From: Tagaea sp965279565
GTDB lineage: Bacteria > Pseudomonadota > Alphaproteobacteria > CACIAM-22H2
Assembly (NCBI GenBank): GCA_965279565.1
Contig: OZ257249.1
Location: 2,480,001 to 2,544,000, forward strand
DNA: 64,000 bases
Direction: 5' to 3'
Both the position numbers and the translations under genes were made by a program. Positions 8,074 to 18,200 of the stretch are shown here, piece by piece; the first letter of the stretch is position 1; each line of letters opens with the position of its first letter. The notes beneath the pieces were generated by a model. It saw only the letters and a program-made list of their open reading frames with translations. It had not been told where the DNA came from and ran no database searches.

Positions 8074-11000
8074 ATGTCGATCTCGACGCCCTTCATCCGC
8101 CGGCCCATCGGCACCAGCCTGCTGGCCCTCGGCGTGTTCCTCGCAGGGGCCGTCGCCTATTTCCATCTGCCGGTCGCCCCGCTGCCCAACACCGACCTGC
8201 CGGTCGTGTTCGTGCGCGCCAACCAGCCGGGGGCCGATCCCGACACGATGGCCAGTACCGTGACCGCCACGCTCGAACGGCACCTGGGCACCATCGCTGG
8301 CGTCAACGAGATGACGAGCCGCAGCGCCCTGGGCGGATCGACAATCGTGCTGCAGTTTGATCCTTCGCGACGGCCGGCCGATGCCGCCAAGGACGTCCAG
8401 GCCGCGATCAATGCCGCGATACCGGATCTGCCGGCGGGCATGCCGCAGCCGCCGACCTACCGCAAGGCGAACCCGAACGCGCGACCGGTCCTGATCCTTG
8501 CGCTGACGTCGCGCACGATGACGACGCAGGCGATCTTCGATGCCGCCGACACTGTCCTTGCGCAGCGCCTGTCGCAGATCGACGGCGTGGCGCAGGCCAA
8601 CGTGATGGGCGCGGAAAAGCCGGCGATCCGCGTGCAGGCGGACATGCTACGCCTTGCGGCCATGGGGCTGTCGCTCGAGGATGTCCGTGCGGCGATCGTC
8701 GCGGCCAATGTCGAGCAGCCGACGGGAAGGATCGACGGCCCGGAGGGAAACGTCACGATTTCGGTGACGGACACGCTGCGCAGCGCCGACGACTACGCCG
8801 CGATACTGCTGCGGGCCGGGAACGGCCGCACGATCCGGCTCGGCGACGTCGCCAACGTGTTCGCGGGCGTGGAGAACGAACGGCAGGCGGCGTGGTTCGG
8901 CGACCGGCGCGCCGTCCTCGTCCAGATCCTGAAGCAGCCGGGTGCCAACGTCATCGAAACGGTCGATCGGATTAAGGAACTTCTGCCGGAAATGTCGCGC
9001 TGGCTGCCGGCGGGAATCGACGTGACGACGATGTACGACCAGACCGGGACGATCCGCGCCTCCGTCGCCGACGTGCAGCACACGCTGGCGATTTCCGTCG
9101 TGCTCGTGATCGGCATCGTCGGGATTTTCCTGCGGCGCATCGCCCAGACGCTTGCGGCGGCAGTCGCGGTTCCGCTGTCGCTGGCCGGAACGTTCGCGGC
9201 GATGTGGTGGCTGGGTTTCAGCCTGAACAACCTGTCGCTGATGGCGCTGACGATTTCGGTCGGGTTCGTGGTCGACGACGCGATCGTGGTGATCGAGAAC
9301 ATCGCACGCAACCGGGAACGGGGCTTGTCCGCGATGGCGGCCGCTCTCGAAGGGGCGCGCGAGATCGGCTTCACGGTCGTGTCGATGACTCTTTCGCTCG
9401 TGGTCGTGTTCGTGCCGATGTACTTCCTGGGCGGCGTCCAGGGCCGCTTCCTGCGCGAGTTCTCCATCGTGCTTACGGCGGCGATCCTGATATCGGGCGT
9501 GGTCTCGCTGACGCTGACGCCGATGATGTGCGCGCGCTTCGCCGGCGCGGAACGTCCACCATCGCGTTTCGACCGGCTGTTCGACCGCCTCTTCGATCCC
9601 GTGGTGGATGCATATTCGCGCGCGCTTTCGGTCGCGGTGCGCTGGCGCTGGACGATGCTGCTTCTCACGCTTGGCGCCATCGGCGGCACCGTCGCGCTCT
9701 ATGTCTACGTTCCGAAGGGTGGATTTGTGCCCCAGCAGGACACCGGCCTGCTGCGTGCCTTCGCGCGGGCGTCGCCCGACACCTCATTTCGCGCAATGTC
9801 ACAGCACATGGATGCGGCGGTCCGTATCGTGCGCAGGGATCCGGCAGTGGCGAGCGTCGGCGGCGTGACCGGAGGCGGATTCTTCGGTGCGGCCAATACC
9901 GGCCAGATGTATATCGCGCTGAAGCCGCGCGCCGAGCGCGACGCGACCGCGGACCAGGTCGTCATGCGGCTGCGTCCGCAGCTTGCCCGTCTGACCGACG
10001 CGCAGGTATTCCTCTGGGCCGAGCAAGACATCCAGGCCGGCGGCAGGGCGGGGCGCGGCCAGTTCCAGGTGGTGCTGCTGGCGGCCAAGCCCGACGATCT
10101 GACGGCATGGGCTCCGGCTCTGGTGCGCCGGCTCCAGCAGGAGCCCGGCTTTTTCGACGTATCGAGCGATCTGGAACGCGCCGGGCTCGACGCCCGCGCG
10201 ACGATCGACCGCGACGCCGCCGCGCGCTTCGGCATCCAGCCGTCCGAGATCGATGCGGCGTTCAACAATGCCTTCGCGCAGCGCCTCGTCTCGACCATGT
10301 TTCGCGAGCGGAACCAGTACCGGGTCGTGCTGGAGGCGCTTCCCGAGCAGCAGCGGGGTCCGCTCGATCTTGCGCAGATCCACGTCAAGTCGCCGGGCGG
10401 CGCACTGGTGCCGCTTTCGGCGGTCGCGAAGGTCGACATCGTGGCTTCGCCGCTCAGCATCGCGCACGACGGGCAGTTTCCCGCGACGACGGTGAGCTTC
10501 ACGCTCGCGGAAGGCGGCGCGCTCAACGACGCGATCGCGCGGGTGCGCGCGGTCGCGCACGAGATGGGGATGCCGGGCGACATGCGCGTGGAGGCGACGG
10601 GATTCGCAAGGCTGAGCCAGCAGCAGAATTCGGGCGTGCCGCTGCTGATCCTGGCGGCCATCGTGGCGATCTATCTCGTGCTGGGCATCCTCTACGAAAG
10701 CTGGGTCCAGGCGGTGACCATCCTTTCGACGCTGCCGTCGGCTGGCGTCGGAGCGCTGCTGGCCATAATGGCGACGGGCACCAACCTGACGCTCATCAGC
10801 ATCGTCGGCATCATCCTGCTGATGGGCATCGTCAAGAAGAACGCGATCATGATGGTGGATTTCGCGCTCGTCGCCGAACGGCGCGACGGCATGGCGCCGG
10901 CCGACGCGATCCTCGAGGCCTGCCGCGTGCGCTTCCGCCCGATCCTGATGACGACGCTGACCGCGATGCTCGGCGCATTGCCGCTGGCGCTGGGCGACGG

Positions 11001-11154
11001 CATCGGGGCGGAGCTGCGCCGTCCGCTGGGCATCGCCATCGTCGGCGGTCTCGCCTTCAGCCAGCTCCTGACGCTGTTCACCACGCCGGTCATCTATCTG
11101 TTGCTGCGTGGCCGGCAGGCAGCACCCGTCCTTGCCCCCGGGGCGGCGCAATGA
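8074..11154 (+). CDS. mdtC: RND efflux inner-membrane transporter (MdtC-like)
   Basis: A 1026-residue RND pump paralogous to the preceding one. It starts MSISTPFIRRPIGTSLLALG at ATG 8074. TM4 carries VDDAIVVIEN and TM10 MGIVKKNAIMMVDF, so both halves of the proton relay are intact. The central loops differ clearly from the upstream copy, as expected for partners with distinct roles in a heterotrimer rather than a recent duplication. The stop overlaps the start of the outer-membrane channel gene (ATGA at 11151-11154), indicating one operon. Confidence 0.94.
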   Translation: MSISTPFIRRPIGTSLLALGVFLAGAVAYFHLPVAPLPNTDLPVVFVRANQPGADPDTMASTVTATLERHLGTIAGVNEMTSRSALGGSTIVLQFDPSRRPADAAKDVQAAINAAIPDLPAGMPQPPTYRKANPNARPVLILALTSRTMTTQAIFDAADTVLAQRLSQIDGVAQANVMGAEKPAIRVQADMLRLAAMGLSLEDVRAAIVAANVEQPTGRIDGPEGNVTISVTDTLRSADDYAAILLRAGNGRTIRLGDVANVFAGVENERQAAWFGDRRAVLVQILKQPGANVIETVDRIKELLPEMSRWLPAGIDVTTMYDQTGTIRASVADVQHTLAISVVLVIGIVGIFLRRIAQTLAAAVAVPLSLAGTFAAMWWLGFSLNNLSLMALTISVGFVVDDAIVVIENIARNRERGLSAMAAALEGAREIGFTVVSMTLSLVVVFVPMYFLGGVQGRFLREFSIVLTAAILISGVVSLTLTPMMCARFAGAERPPSRFDRLFDRLFDPVVDAYSRALSVAVRWRWTMLLLTLGAIGGTVALYVYVPKGGFVPQQDTGLLRAFARASPDTSFRAMSQHMDAAVRIVRRDPAVASVGGVTGGGFFGAANTGQMYIALKPRAERDATADQVVMRLRPQLARLTDAQVFLWAEQDIQAGGRAGRGQFQVVLLAAKPDDLTAWAPALVRRLQQEPGFFDVSSDLERAGLDARATIDRDAAARFGIQPSEIDAAFNNAFAQRLVSTMFRERNQYRVVLEALPEQQRGPLDLAQIHVKSPGGALVPLSAVAKVDIVASPLSIAHDGQFPATTVSFTLAEGGALNDAIARVRAVAHEMGMPGDMRVEATGFARLSQQQNSGVPLLILAAIVAIYLVLGILYESWVQAVTILSTLPSAGVGALLAIMATGTNLTLISIVGIILLMGIVKKNAIMMVDFALVAERRDGMAPADAILEACRVRFRPILMTTLTAMLGALPLALGDGIGAELRRPLGIAIVGGLAFSQLLTLFTTPVIYLLLRGRQAAPVLAPGAAQ

Positions 11155-12605
11155 GCCGTCTTCGTCCGGTTGCCGCGCTCGCGATGGTGCTTGCCCTGTC
11201 GGCGTGCGAGACGAGCTCGCCCTATCTGCGCCCGATCGTCGAGCTGCCGGCACAGTTCCGCGAGCTCATGGGCGTGCGGCCGGCCGAGGACCCGAAGCCC
11301 GGCGTGCCGCCGGCACCGGCACCCGGCGTGTGGCCGGCGGCAGACTGGTGGACGCGGTTCGGCTCGGCCGAACTCGACGAGCTGGTCGCGAAGGCGCAGA
11401 CGGCGAACTTCGATCTTGCCGCCGCCGCGGCGCGCATCCGCCAGGCGATCGCGCAGGCCGAGATCGCCGGAGCCGCCCGGTATCCGGATCTCGAACTGTC
11501 GAGCGGTGCGACGCGCCAGCAGACCGCACCCGGCAGCACGACGACCAGTACCGGCGCCACGCGCCGGCCGGTCTGGTCGAACCGCTTCGACGTGCAGCTC
11601 TCGTCGACCTACGAGATCGATTTCTGGGGCAAGAACAGCGCGGCGGCGCAAGCCGCGCAGGCCTCGCTCGTCGCCAGCCGCCACGATGCTGCGACGGTGG
11701 CGCTGACGACGGTGTCGAACGTCGCCAACACATATTTCCAGGTCCTCGGTCTCACCGAACGGCTCGACTATGCCCGCCAGTCGCTGGCCGACGCGGAAGA
11801 CATCCTGGCGGCCGTGCGCGCGCGCGCCGCGGTGGGGACCGCGAGCCTGATCGACATCGCCCCGCAGCTCAGCATCGTCGAGGGGCAGAAGGCGGCGATC
11901 GCCTCGCTCGCCCGCCAGCTTGCCCAGCAGACCGACGTACTCGGCGTGCTGCTGGGGGCCGCCGGCCGGCCCGAGATCGTCGCGATCCCACTCACCGACC
12001 TGCATGTGCCGGCGGTCGGGCCGGGCGTGCCGTCCGAACTGCTGCGCCGCCGGCCCGACATCGCGGCGGCCGAGGCGAACCTGATCGCCGCCAACGCGAG
12101 CCTGCGCAACGCAATCGCGTCGCGCTGGCCGAGCCTGAGCCTGACCGGAGCTGCCGGCTTCCAGTCGACGGACCTGAGCCGGCTGTTCGATCCGACCTCG
12201 CAGATCTTCTCGATCGCGGCGGGGCTTACGGCACCGATCTTCGCGGGCGGGGCGCTCGAAGGGCAGGAGAAGCTGCAGCGCGCGCGCATGGAGGAGCTGG
12301 CCGCCGTCTATCAGAAGGCGGTCGTGCAGGCCTTTGCCGACGTCGAGACCGCACTTTCGGGCACGCGGCGCACGCGCGAACAGCTCGAAGCGCAGGTCGC
12401 CTCGACCGCCGCGTCGCGCATCGCGTTCGAGGCGGCGCAGGCCCAATACCGGGTGGGATCCATCGACTCGGTCACACTGCGCGACACGGAACGCAGCTAT
12501 TTCACGGCCTTGGACGCGCTGGCGCAGGCGCGGCTCGGCTACTATCAGGCGCTGATCGCGCTCTTCCAGGCGCTCGGCGGCGGCTGGGAAATTCCGGCGG
12601 AATAG
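11151..12605 (+). CDS. NodT-family outer-membrane efflux lipoprotein
   Basis: A 484-residue TolC-like channel protein. The signal peptide ends in the lipobox LSAC (Cys about 20), so the mature protein is probably lipidated in the outer membrane. Two homologous outer-membrane efflux halves follow, each with long helical hairpins. Typical NodT/OprM text includes WWTRFGSAELDELV, SSTYEIDFWGKNSAAAQAA, and ELLRRRPDIAAAEANL at the second repeat. It is the exit duct for the pump encoded just upstream and completes a full tripartite system. No regulator gene is attached to this operon. Confidence 0.93.
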   Translation: MSRLRPVAALAMVLALSACETSSPYLRPIVELPAQFRELMGVRPAEDPKPGVPPAPAPGVWPAADWWTRFGSAELDELVAKAQTANFDLAAAAARIRQAIAQAEIAGAARYPDLELSSGATRQQTAPGSTTTSTGATRRPVWSNRFDVQLSSTYEIDFWGKNSAAAQAAQASLVASRHDAATVALTTVSNVANTYFQVLGLTERLDYARQSLADAEDILAAVRARAAVGTASLIDIAPQLSIVEGQKAAIASLARQLAQQTDVLGVLLGAAGRPEIVAIPLTDLHVPAVGPGVPSELLRRRPDIAAAEANLIAANASLRNAIASRWPSLSLTGAAGFQSTDLSRLFDPTSQIFSIAAGLTAPIFAGGALEGQEKLQRARMEELAAVYQKAVVQAFADVETALSGTRRTREQLEAQVASTAASRIAFEAAQAQYRVGSIDSVTLRDTERSYFTALDALAQARLGYYQALIALFQALGGGWEIPAE

Positions 12606-12665
12606 CCCGGCCGTCGCAGCCGTTGTCGCGTACGGGATTTTCGATCCGGCCGAACGGAGGCTTCA

Positions 12666-13154
12666 ATGAAACCAGCCGTCATCGCCCTTGCCTGCGTCCT
12701 GTCGCTCGCGGCCCCGGCGGTCGCCCAGGAAATCGGCACGGCAGGGCAGGATGCGCTGGAACGCGCGCGTTCGGGCACTGTGGTGCAATGGCGCAATCCG
12801 GACGACGGGATCGCCGGCACCTTCGTGCCCAAGCCCGCCTTCCAGGATTCGGGTGGCCGGATCTGCCGCGAATTCACCCAGACCGTCACGATCGGCGAGC
12901 GTCAGCAGGAAGCGTGGGGGACGGCCTGCCGACAGTCGGACGGGTCGTGGAAGCTCCAGCGTGCCGATGTCGCCGAAGCACCGCAGGTGCGACACGTGCC
13001 GGCGCCGATGCCGGTCTACGCGCCGCCGCCGCAGGTGATCTACTATCCGCAACCCTATTACTACCCGCGGCCCTATTACGGGTCGTCGTTCCATATCCGG
13101 CTCGGCGGTGGCCATCATCACCGCCATCGCCACCACCGTCACCGGCACTGGTAG
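12666..13154 (+). CDS. Secreted RT0821/Lpp0805-like surface protein with His-rich tail
   Basis: A 162-residue protein with a clear signal peptide (cleavage after about residue 20, AVAQ) and GGAGG-type ribosome-binding site at 12655-12659. The middle has the pattern WRNPDDGIAGTFVPKPAF, GRICREFTQTV and WGTACRQSDGSWKL. It matches the small domain of rickettsial/legionella surface proteins related to the 17-kDa antigen. A Pro/Tyr-rich linker (YYPQPYYYPRPYYG) leads to a histidine/arginine tail ending in HRHHRHRHW. The tail could bind metal ions or negatively charged surfaces; that is inference. It lies 60 nt after the efflux operon and could be transcribed with it. Confidence 0.75.
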   Translation: MKPAVIALACVLSLAAPAVAQEIGTAGQDALERARSGTVVQWRNPDDGIAGTFVPKPAFQDSGGRICREFTQTVTIGERQQEAWGTACRQSDGSWKLQRADVAEAPQVRHVPAPMPVYAPPPQVIYYPQPYYYPRPYYGSSFHIRLGGGHHHRHRHHRHRHW

Positions 13155-13157
13155 CGC

Positions 13158-14495
13158 TCAGCCCTCGGCGATCGCCGCGTCGATCGCGTCGCCCAGTGTC
13201 TTCGCGGCGAACGCGATCTCGGCGGGCGTGGAGACATAGGGCGGGGCGAGGATGACGTGGTCGCCTGCCTTGCCGTCGATCGTGCCGCCCATCGGATAGC
13301 AGAGCAGGCCGCGTGCGAAAGCCTGCTTCTTGATCTTCGCGTGCAGCTTCCTCGCCGGATCGAACGGCGCCTTCGTCGCGCGGTCGGCGACGAGCTCGAC
13401 CGCCCAGAACAGGCCGCGCCCGCGGATGTCGCCGACATGCGCGTGGTTGCCCAGCCGCTCGACGAGGGCTGCTTCCAGTTCCGCACCGCGCACCTTCACC
13501 GCATCCAGCAGATCCCCGTCGCGGATCGTCTCCTGCACCGCGAGGGCGGCGGCACACGCCATCGGATGCCCCAGATAGGTGTGGCCGTGCATGAAGCCGC
13601 CCGAACCGTTCTCGATACCGGCGACGATGCCGGGGGCGACGAGCATTGCCCCGATGGGCTGGGCGCCGCCGCCGAGCCCCTTGGCGATCGCGACGATGTC
13701 GGGGACCACGTTCTCGGTCTCGTACGCGAACAGCGTGCCGCTGCGGCCCATGCCGCACATGACCTCGTCGAGGATCAGCAGGATTCCGTGCTTCTTGCAG
13801 ACCGCATCGACGCGCGCGAGATAGCCCGGAACAGGCGGCGTGCAGCCTTGCGTGGCGCCGCCGACCGTCTCGGCGACGAAGGCGATGACGTTGCCGGGGC
13901 CGAGCCGTTCGACGGTCGTCTCGAACTCGCCGGCAAGGCGCACCCCATAGGCCTCCTCGCTCTCGTCCGGCCGGCGGTCGCGATAGGCGTAGCAGGGCGA
14001 GACCAGTTCGGTCTCCGCCAGCAGCGGGGCGAACATCGCGCGCCGCCACGCGTTGCCGCCCACGCCGAGCGCGCCCAGCGTGTTGCCGTGGTAGCTCTGC
14101 CGGCGCGCGACGAACTTGGTGCGCTGCGGTTCGCCCTTCTCGACGAAATACTGGCGCGCGAGCTTGAGCGCTGCCTCCATCGCCTCCGACCCGCCCGACA
14201 CGAAATAGACCTTCGCCATCGGCGTGGGAGCCGCCTCGACCAGCAGGTCGGCGAGCCGTTCCATCGGCTCGTTCGTGAAGAACGACGTGTGCGCGTAGTC
14301 GAGCGTGTCGAGCTGTGCCCGCAGTGCCGCGACGACGCGCGGATGGTTGTGGCCAAGGCAGCTGACCGCCGCCCCGCCCGAGCCGTCGAAGTATCGCTTG
14401 CCGGCTTCGTCGATCAGGTAGTTGCCCTCGGCGCGCGCGGCCACCGGCGGGGCGGCGACGGCGCGATGGAGGACGCGGGAGGTTCGGTCGTTCAT
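13158..14495 (-). CDS. Class III pyridoxal-phosphate aminotransferase
   Basis: A 445-residue fold-type I aminotransferase. LILDEVMCGMGRSG contains the Asp that binds the pyridine nitrogen, and Lys272 in AIAKGLGGG is the Schiff-base lysine. FFTNEPMERLADL and GGSEAMEAALKLARQY are typical of omega-aminotransferases that use amines, beta-alanine or omega-amino acids with pyruvate or an oxoacid. The exact substrate is not readable. Its ATG overlaps the stop of the response-regulator gene (ATGA on the minus strand at 14492-14495), so it is translated in the same unit as the two-component genes, an uncommon partnership. Confidence 0.9.
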   Translation of the reverse strand: MNDRTSRVLHRAVAAPPVAARAEGNYLIDEAGKRYFDGSGGAAVSCLGHNHPRVVAALRAQLDTLDYAHTSFFTNEPMERLADLLVEAAPTPMAKVYFVSGGSEAMEAALKLARQYFVEKGEPQRTKFVARRQSYHGNTLGALGVGGNAWRRAMFAPLLAETELVSPCYAYRDRRPDESEEAYGVRLAGEFETTVERLGPGNVIAFVAETVGGATQGCTPPVPGYLARVDAVCKKHGILLILDEVMCGMGRSGTLFAYETENVVPDIVAIAKGLGGGAQPIGAMLVAPGIVAGIENGSGGFMHGHTYLGHPMACAAALAVQETIRDGDLLDAVKVRGAELEAALVERLGNHAHVGDIRGRGLFWAVELVADRATKAPFDPARKLHAKIKKQAFARGLLCYPMGGTIDGKAGDHVILAPPYVSTPAEIAFAAKTLGDAIDAAIAEG

Positions 14496-15268
14496 TCGGC
14501 CGATGCCCGGACCCAGAGCGACGCGATGCTGGCATCGACCTCGGCGAGATCGCGCAGCCGCTCGATCAGGCGGCCGGTGAGCTGCGTTCCGTTCGCCAGC
14601 AGCAGGCCGCCGCCGGTCGCCAGCAGGTTGCGCGACAGGATGGCGCCATCGCGCACCTGGTCGAGGGCCACCTGGAATTCGGGAATCGACGCGGCAGGCT
14701 CGGCCGGTGCCGTGCCTGGGCGTGCACGATCCTGCGTCAGCAGGGTACCTGCATTGACGGTGTTGGGTGCGGGTTCGACGGCGGGCGAGGGGGCATCGCC
14801 GCCCTCCGCCTGCGCCACGACCGTGGCGATCTGCCGGTAGGCTTCCGCCGATTTCACCGGCTGCGGGCGAGACAGGATCTTCTCGAGCCGCTCGGCGAGG
14901 GAAGCCTTGGTCGGCGGCTTCACGAGGAAGCCGTTGGTATCGAGCTGGAAGGCTGCCCAGACAAGTCCGGCGTCGGCATGCGCCGTCAGCATCAGCACGG
15001 GCTGGTTGCGCTTTAGCCCTTCGGCCCCCGTGCGGATATCGGCGAGCAGGCGCAGCCCGTTGCGCGGGCGCATCGCGAAATCGGTCAGCACGCAGTCGAA
15101 CTGGTACTCGCTCGATTTCAACAGGGCGACCGCCGTCGCCCCGTCGGCCGCCTCCTCGACGACCCAAGCACCCAGCCCGCGCAGCAGGCGCGCGACGAGG
15201 CTGCGCACGAAGGTCTCGTCGTCGACGACGAGAAACGCGCGGCCCTGCAGGGGGGCGGACTCGCTCAT
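14492..15268 (-). CDS. Response regulator: CheY-like receiver plus short C-terminal domain
   Basis: A 258-residue protein. The receiver domain (residues 8-130) has the acidic pair Asp16-Asp17 (VVDDETF), phospho-acceptor Asp63 (LTDFAMRPRNG), Thr95 and Lys117 (FLVKPP), so it should be phosphorylatable. After a linker of about 50 residues the last 80 residues (ALDQVRDGAILSRNLLATGG to the end) resemble the small 'Gm.La.dl...g.lLl..G..lt' module found beside receivers and HD-GYP proteins. There is no DNA-binding helix-turn-helix. Start and stop overlap both neighbours by 4 nt, placing it between the hybrid kinase and the aminotransferase; the kinase is the likely phosphodonor. Confidence 0.88.
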   Translation of the reverse strand: MSESAPLQGRAFLVVDDETFVRSLVARLLRGLGAWVVEEAADGATAVALLKSSEYQFDCVLTDFAMRPRNGLRLLADIRTGAEGLKRNQPVLMLTAHADAGLVWAAFQLDTNGFLVKPPTKASLAERLEKILSRPQPVKSAEAYRQIATVVAQAEGGDAPSPAVEPAPNTVNAGTLLTQDRARPGTAPAEPAASIPEFQVALDQVRDGAILSRNLLATGGGLLLANGTQLTGRLIERLRDLAEVDASIASLWVRASAE

Positions 15269-18200
15269 CGGGCCATCTCCGTGCGCTGTGCCTCGAGGAA
15301 GGTACGGATTCGTTCGAACGCCTCGCGCACGAGATTACCGACTTCCGCGGCGGCGGCAACGTCGCCGGCGCGCGCCAGCGCCTCGATGCGCACGCAGGCG
15401 GCTTCCAGCCCGCCGGCCCCGACGCTGGCGGCCGCCCCCTTGACGGCGTGCGCGGCGGCGGCGGCATCGGCGGAATTGCCGGCGGCGAGGGCCGCATCGA
15501 GGGCCGCGATCGAGGGCGGCAGCTTGGCGACGAAATCGGCAAGCACCTCGACGAGGGTCGCCGGATCGTCGTCGCCGAGGATCGCGGCAAGCCGGTCGAA
15601 AGAGACCGGCGGCGGGACGGCGGTGTCGGCCGGCAGGGCCGCACGGACCGCCGTCTCGGCGGTGACGGATGCACAGCGCGCATACTCGGGCATGAAGGCC
15701 GCGATCGCGCGGCCGAGCCGGTCGAGGCTCGCGGGCTTGGCGAGGAAATCGTCCATGCCGGCGGCCCGGCAGCGCTGGTCCTCGCCCTGCAGCGCGTTCG
15801 CGGTCAGCGCCACGATCGGCGTGCGCGGCCGTTCCGGATCGCCGGCCTCGGCCGCGCGGATCGACTGCGCGAGCTCGATCCCGTCCATGCGCGGCATGTG
15901 CATGTCGGTCAGCACGAGCGCATAGCGGTTGGCGTGCCAGGCCGCGAGGGCCGCAAGCCCGTCTTCGGCAAGGTCGCAGGCATAGCCGAGCTTGGCGAGC
16001 TGGCGGCGGATGACGGTCCGGTTCGTGTCCTGGTCTTCGGCGACGAGCACGACGAGGCCCGCGAGGCGTGCCGCCTGCGGGTCGCCCGCGAAAGCGCTCG
16101 CCATGTAGCTGCCGGCCGCGTCGCCGACGGCGACGACCTCGGGGCTCGCGATGCCCAGCGCCACGCCGACCGCGCGCAGCAATGCGGCACGCCGCGGCGG
16201 GCGGAGCACCGCGGCGGCGTGGGAACCGGCGGCGCGCAGGCGGCGGCGGGTCGCGTCGTCGCCGGCCAGCAGCACGCTGCGCGCTCCCGGAACGCCGGCC
16301 ATCGGCGAGCGGTCGTCGACCAGCACGCAGTCGGCGGCCTTTGCGACGGCCGGATCGTCGGTCCGCACGACGGCAGCGCCGGCCGCTTCGAGATAGGCGG
16401 CCAGCGTATCGCCCAGCACCGTGTCGGTGCCGACGAGTGCGACGCGCCGGCCGGAAAGATCGATCGCCGGTTCGACGTCTTCCGCGGGCGCGGTTTCGAG
16501 CGACAGGCGCACCCAGAACGTAGCGCCCGAGCCGGGTTGGCTGTCGACGCCGATCTCCCCGCCCATCGCCTCGACCAGCCGGCGCGCGATCGAAAGCCCG
16601 AGGCCCGTGCCGCCGAAGCGCCGGCGGGTCGATTCCTCGGCCTGTTCGAACGGAACGAAGAGCCGCTTGCGCGCGGCCTCGGCGATGCCGATGCCGGTAT
16701 CGGCGACGTCGATCTGGAAATCGACCCGGCCGTCGCGCAGGCCGCGCACGCGGATCGCCAGCGACACGCGGCCGGTTTCGGTGAACTTGATCGCGTTGCC
16801 CGCGAGATTGACCAGGATCTGGCGCAGGCGCACGGGATCGCCCCATACGCGCGCGGGCAGGCGTGGATCGAAGAAACAGTCGAGCTCGAGCCCCTTGCGC
16901 CGCGCACCCGCCGCCAGAAGCTCGGCGACCGCCTCGACCTCGCCGCCCGGATCGACCGACACATGCTCGAGGTCGAGGCGGCCCGCCTCGATCTTCGAGA
17001 AGTCGAGCACGTCGTCGAGGATCGCCAGCAGGGCGCGCGCCGAGCGGTCGATCAGCACGGCCATCTCGCGCTGCTCGGCGTCGAGCTCGGTCTGCCGCAT
17101 CAGTTCGGCGAGGCCGAGGATGCCGTTCATCGGCGTGCGGATCTCGTGGCTCATCGTCGCGAGGAAGGCGGACTTGGCGGCCGTCGCCGTCTCGGCGTCT
17201 TCCTTGGCGGCGTGCAGGGCCGCTTCGGCCTGCTTGCGCTCGGTGATGTCGGTCACGACGCGCACGTAGCCGCCGTCGGGCATGCGGTCGGTGCGCACCT
17301 CCAGCCAGCGGCCGTTGGGGCGCTGGCGCTCGTAGGTGTCGGTCGCCGGCAGGTTCTCGCGGCCGGTCAGCAGGATGCGGCGCCGGATCTCCTCCTCGCG
17401 GCCGCGGAATTCGCCCTGTGCCATCTGGTAGTGGGCGATCTCGTCGAGCGTGACGCCGCGGCGCATCAGCCCGTCGGGCAGGTCGAGATACGTCTCGAAA
17501 TTCCGGTTCCACGCGACCACGCCCTTGTCCGCGTCGGTCACGACGATCGCCTGGCCCATGCTTTCGAACGTCGCGTCGAGCACGCCCTTCTCGCGCGCGA
17601 GTGCCTCCTCGAACTCCTTGCGCTCGGTCGCGTCGGTATAGGTGCGCACGTACATGCCGGCGGGCGAACGCGTCGTTCGCACCTCGATCCAGCGCCCGTC
17701 CGACATGCGCCGCTCGGAGAAGGGCGAAAGCGAGACCTTGCCCTCGCGCAGGTCCTGCGCCCAGCGCCGCGGCAGGTCGGAATCGGCGAACGATCCGGCG
17801 GCGATCTGCAGTTCGAGGATATCGACCATCGGCATGCCGCGCCGGATCGAGCCCTGCGGCAGGCCGATCAGATCGTAGAAGCGCGCGTTCCACGCCACGG
17901 GCAGAAGCTGGGGGTCGAGCAGCAGCACGCCCTGGGCCATGTTCTCGAGCGTGGCGTCGAGGAAGGCACGCTCTTCCTCGCGTTCGGTCTGCAGGCGCTT
18001 GGCGTCGGTGATGTCGGTATAGGTGCGAACGTACATGCCGGCGGGCGTGCGCGTCGTGCGCACCTCGATCCAGCGACCGTCGGCAAGCTGGCGTTCGGAC
18101 AGCGGATCGACCGAGTTGTAGCCGGCGCGCCGGCGCGCCAGCCAGCCGCGTGCCATTTCCATGTCGGCGAAGGCACCGGCCTCGATCTGCAGTTCGAGGA

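Noticed and set aside
11151..12605. NodT lipoprotein as the outer-membrane channel of the type I secretion system
   Set aside because: It is translationally coupled to the RND pump genes 46 kb away from the secretion operon; shared use is possible but unsupported.
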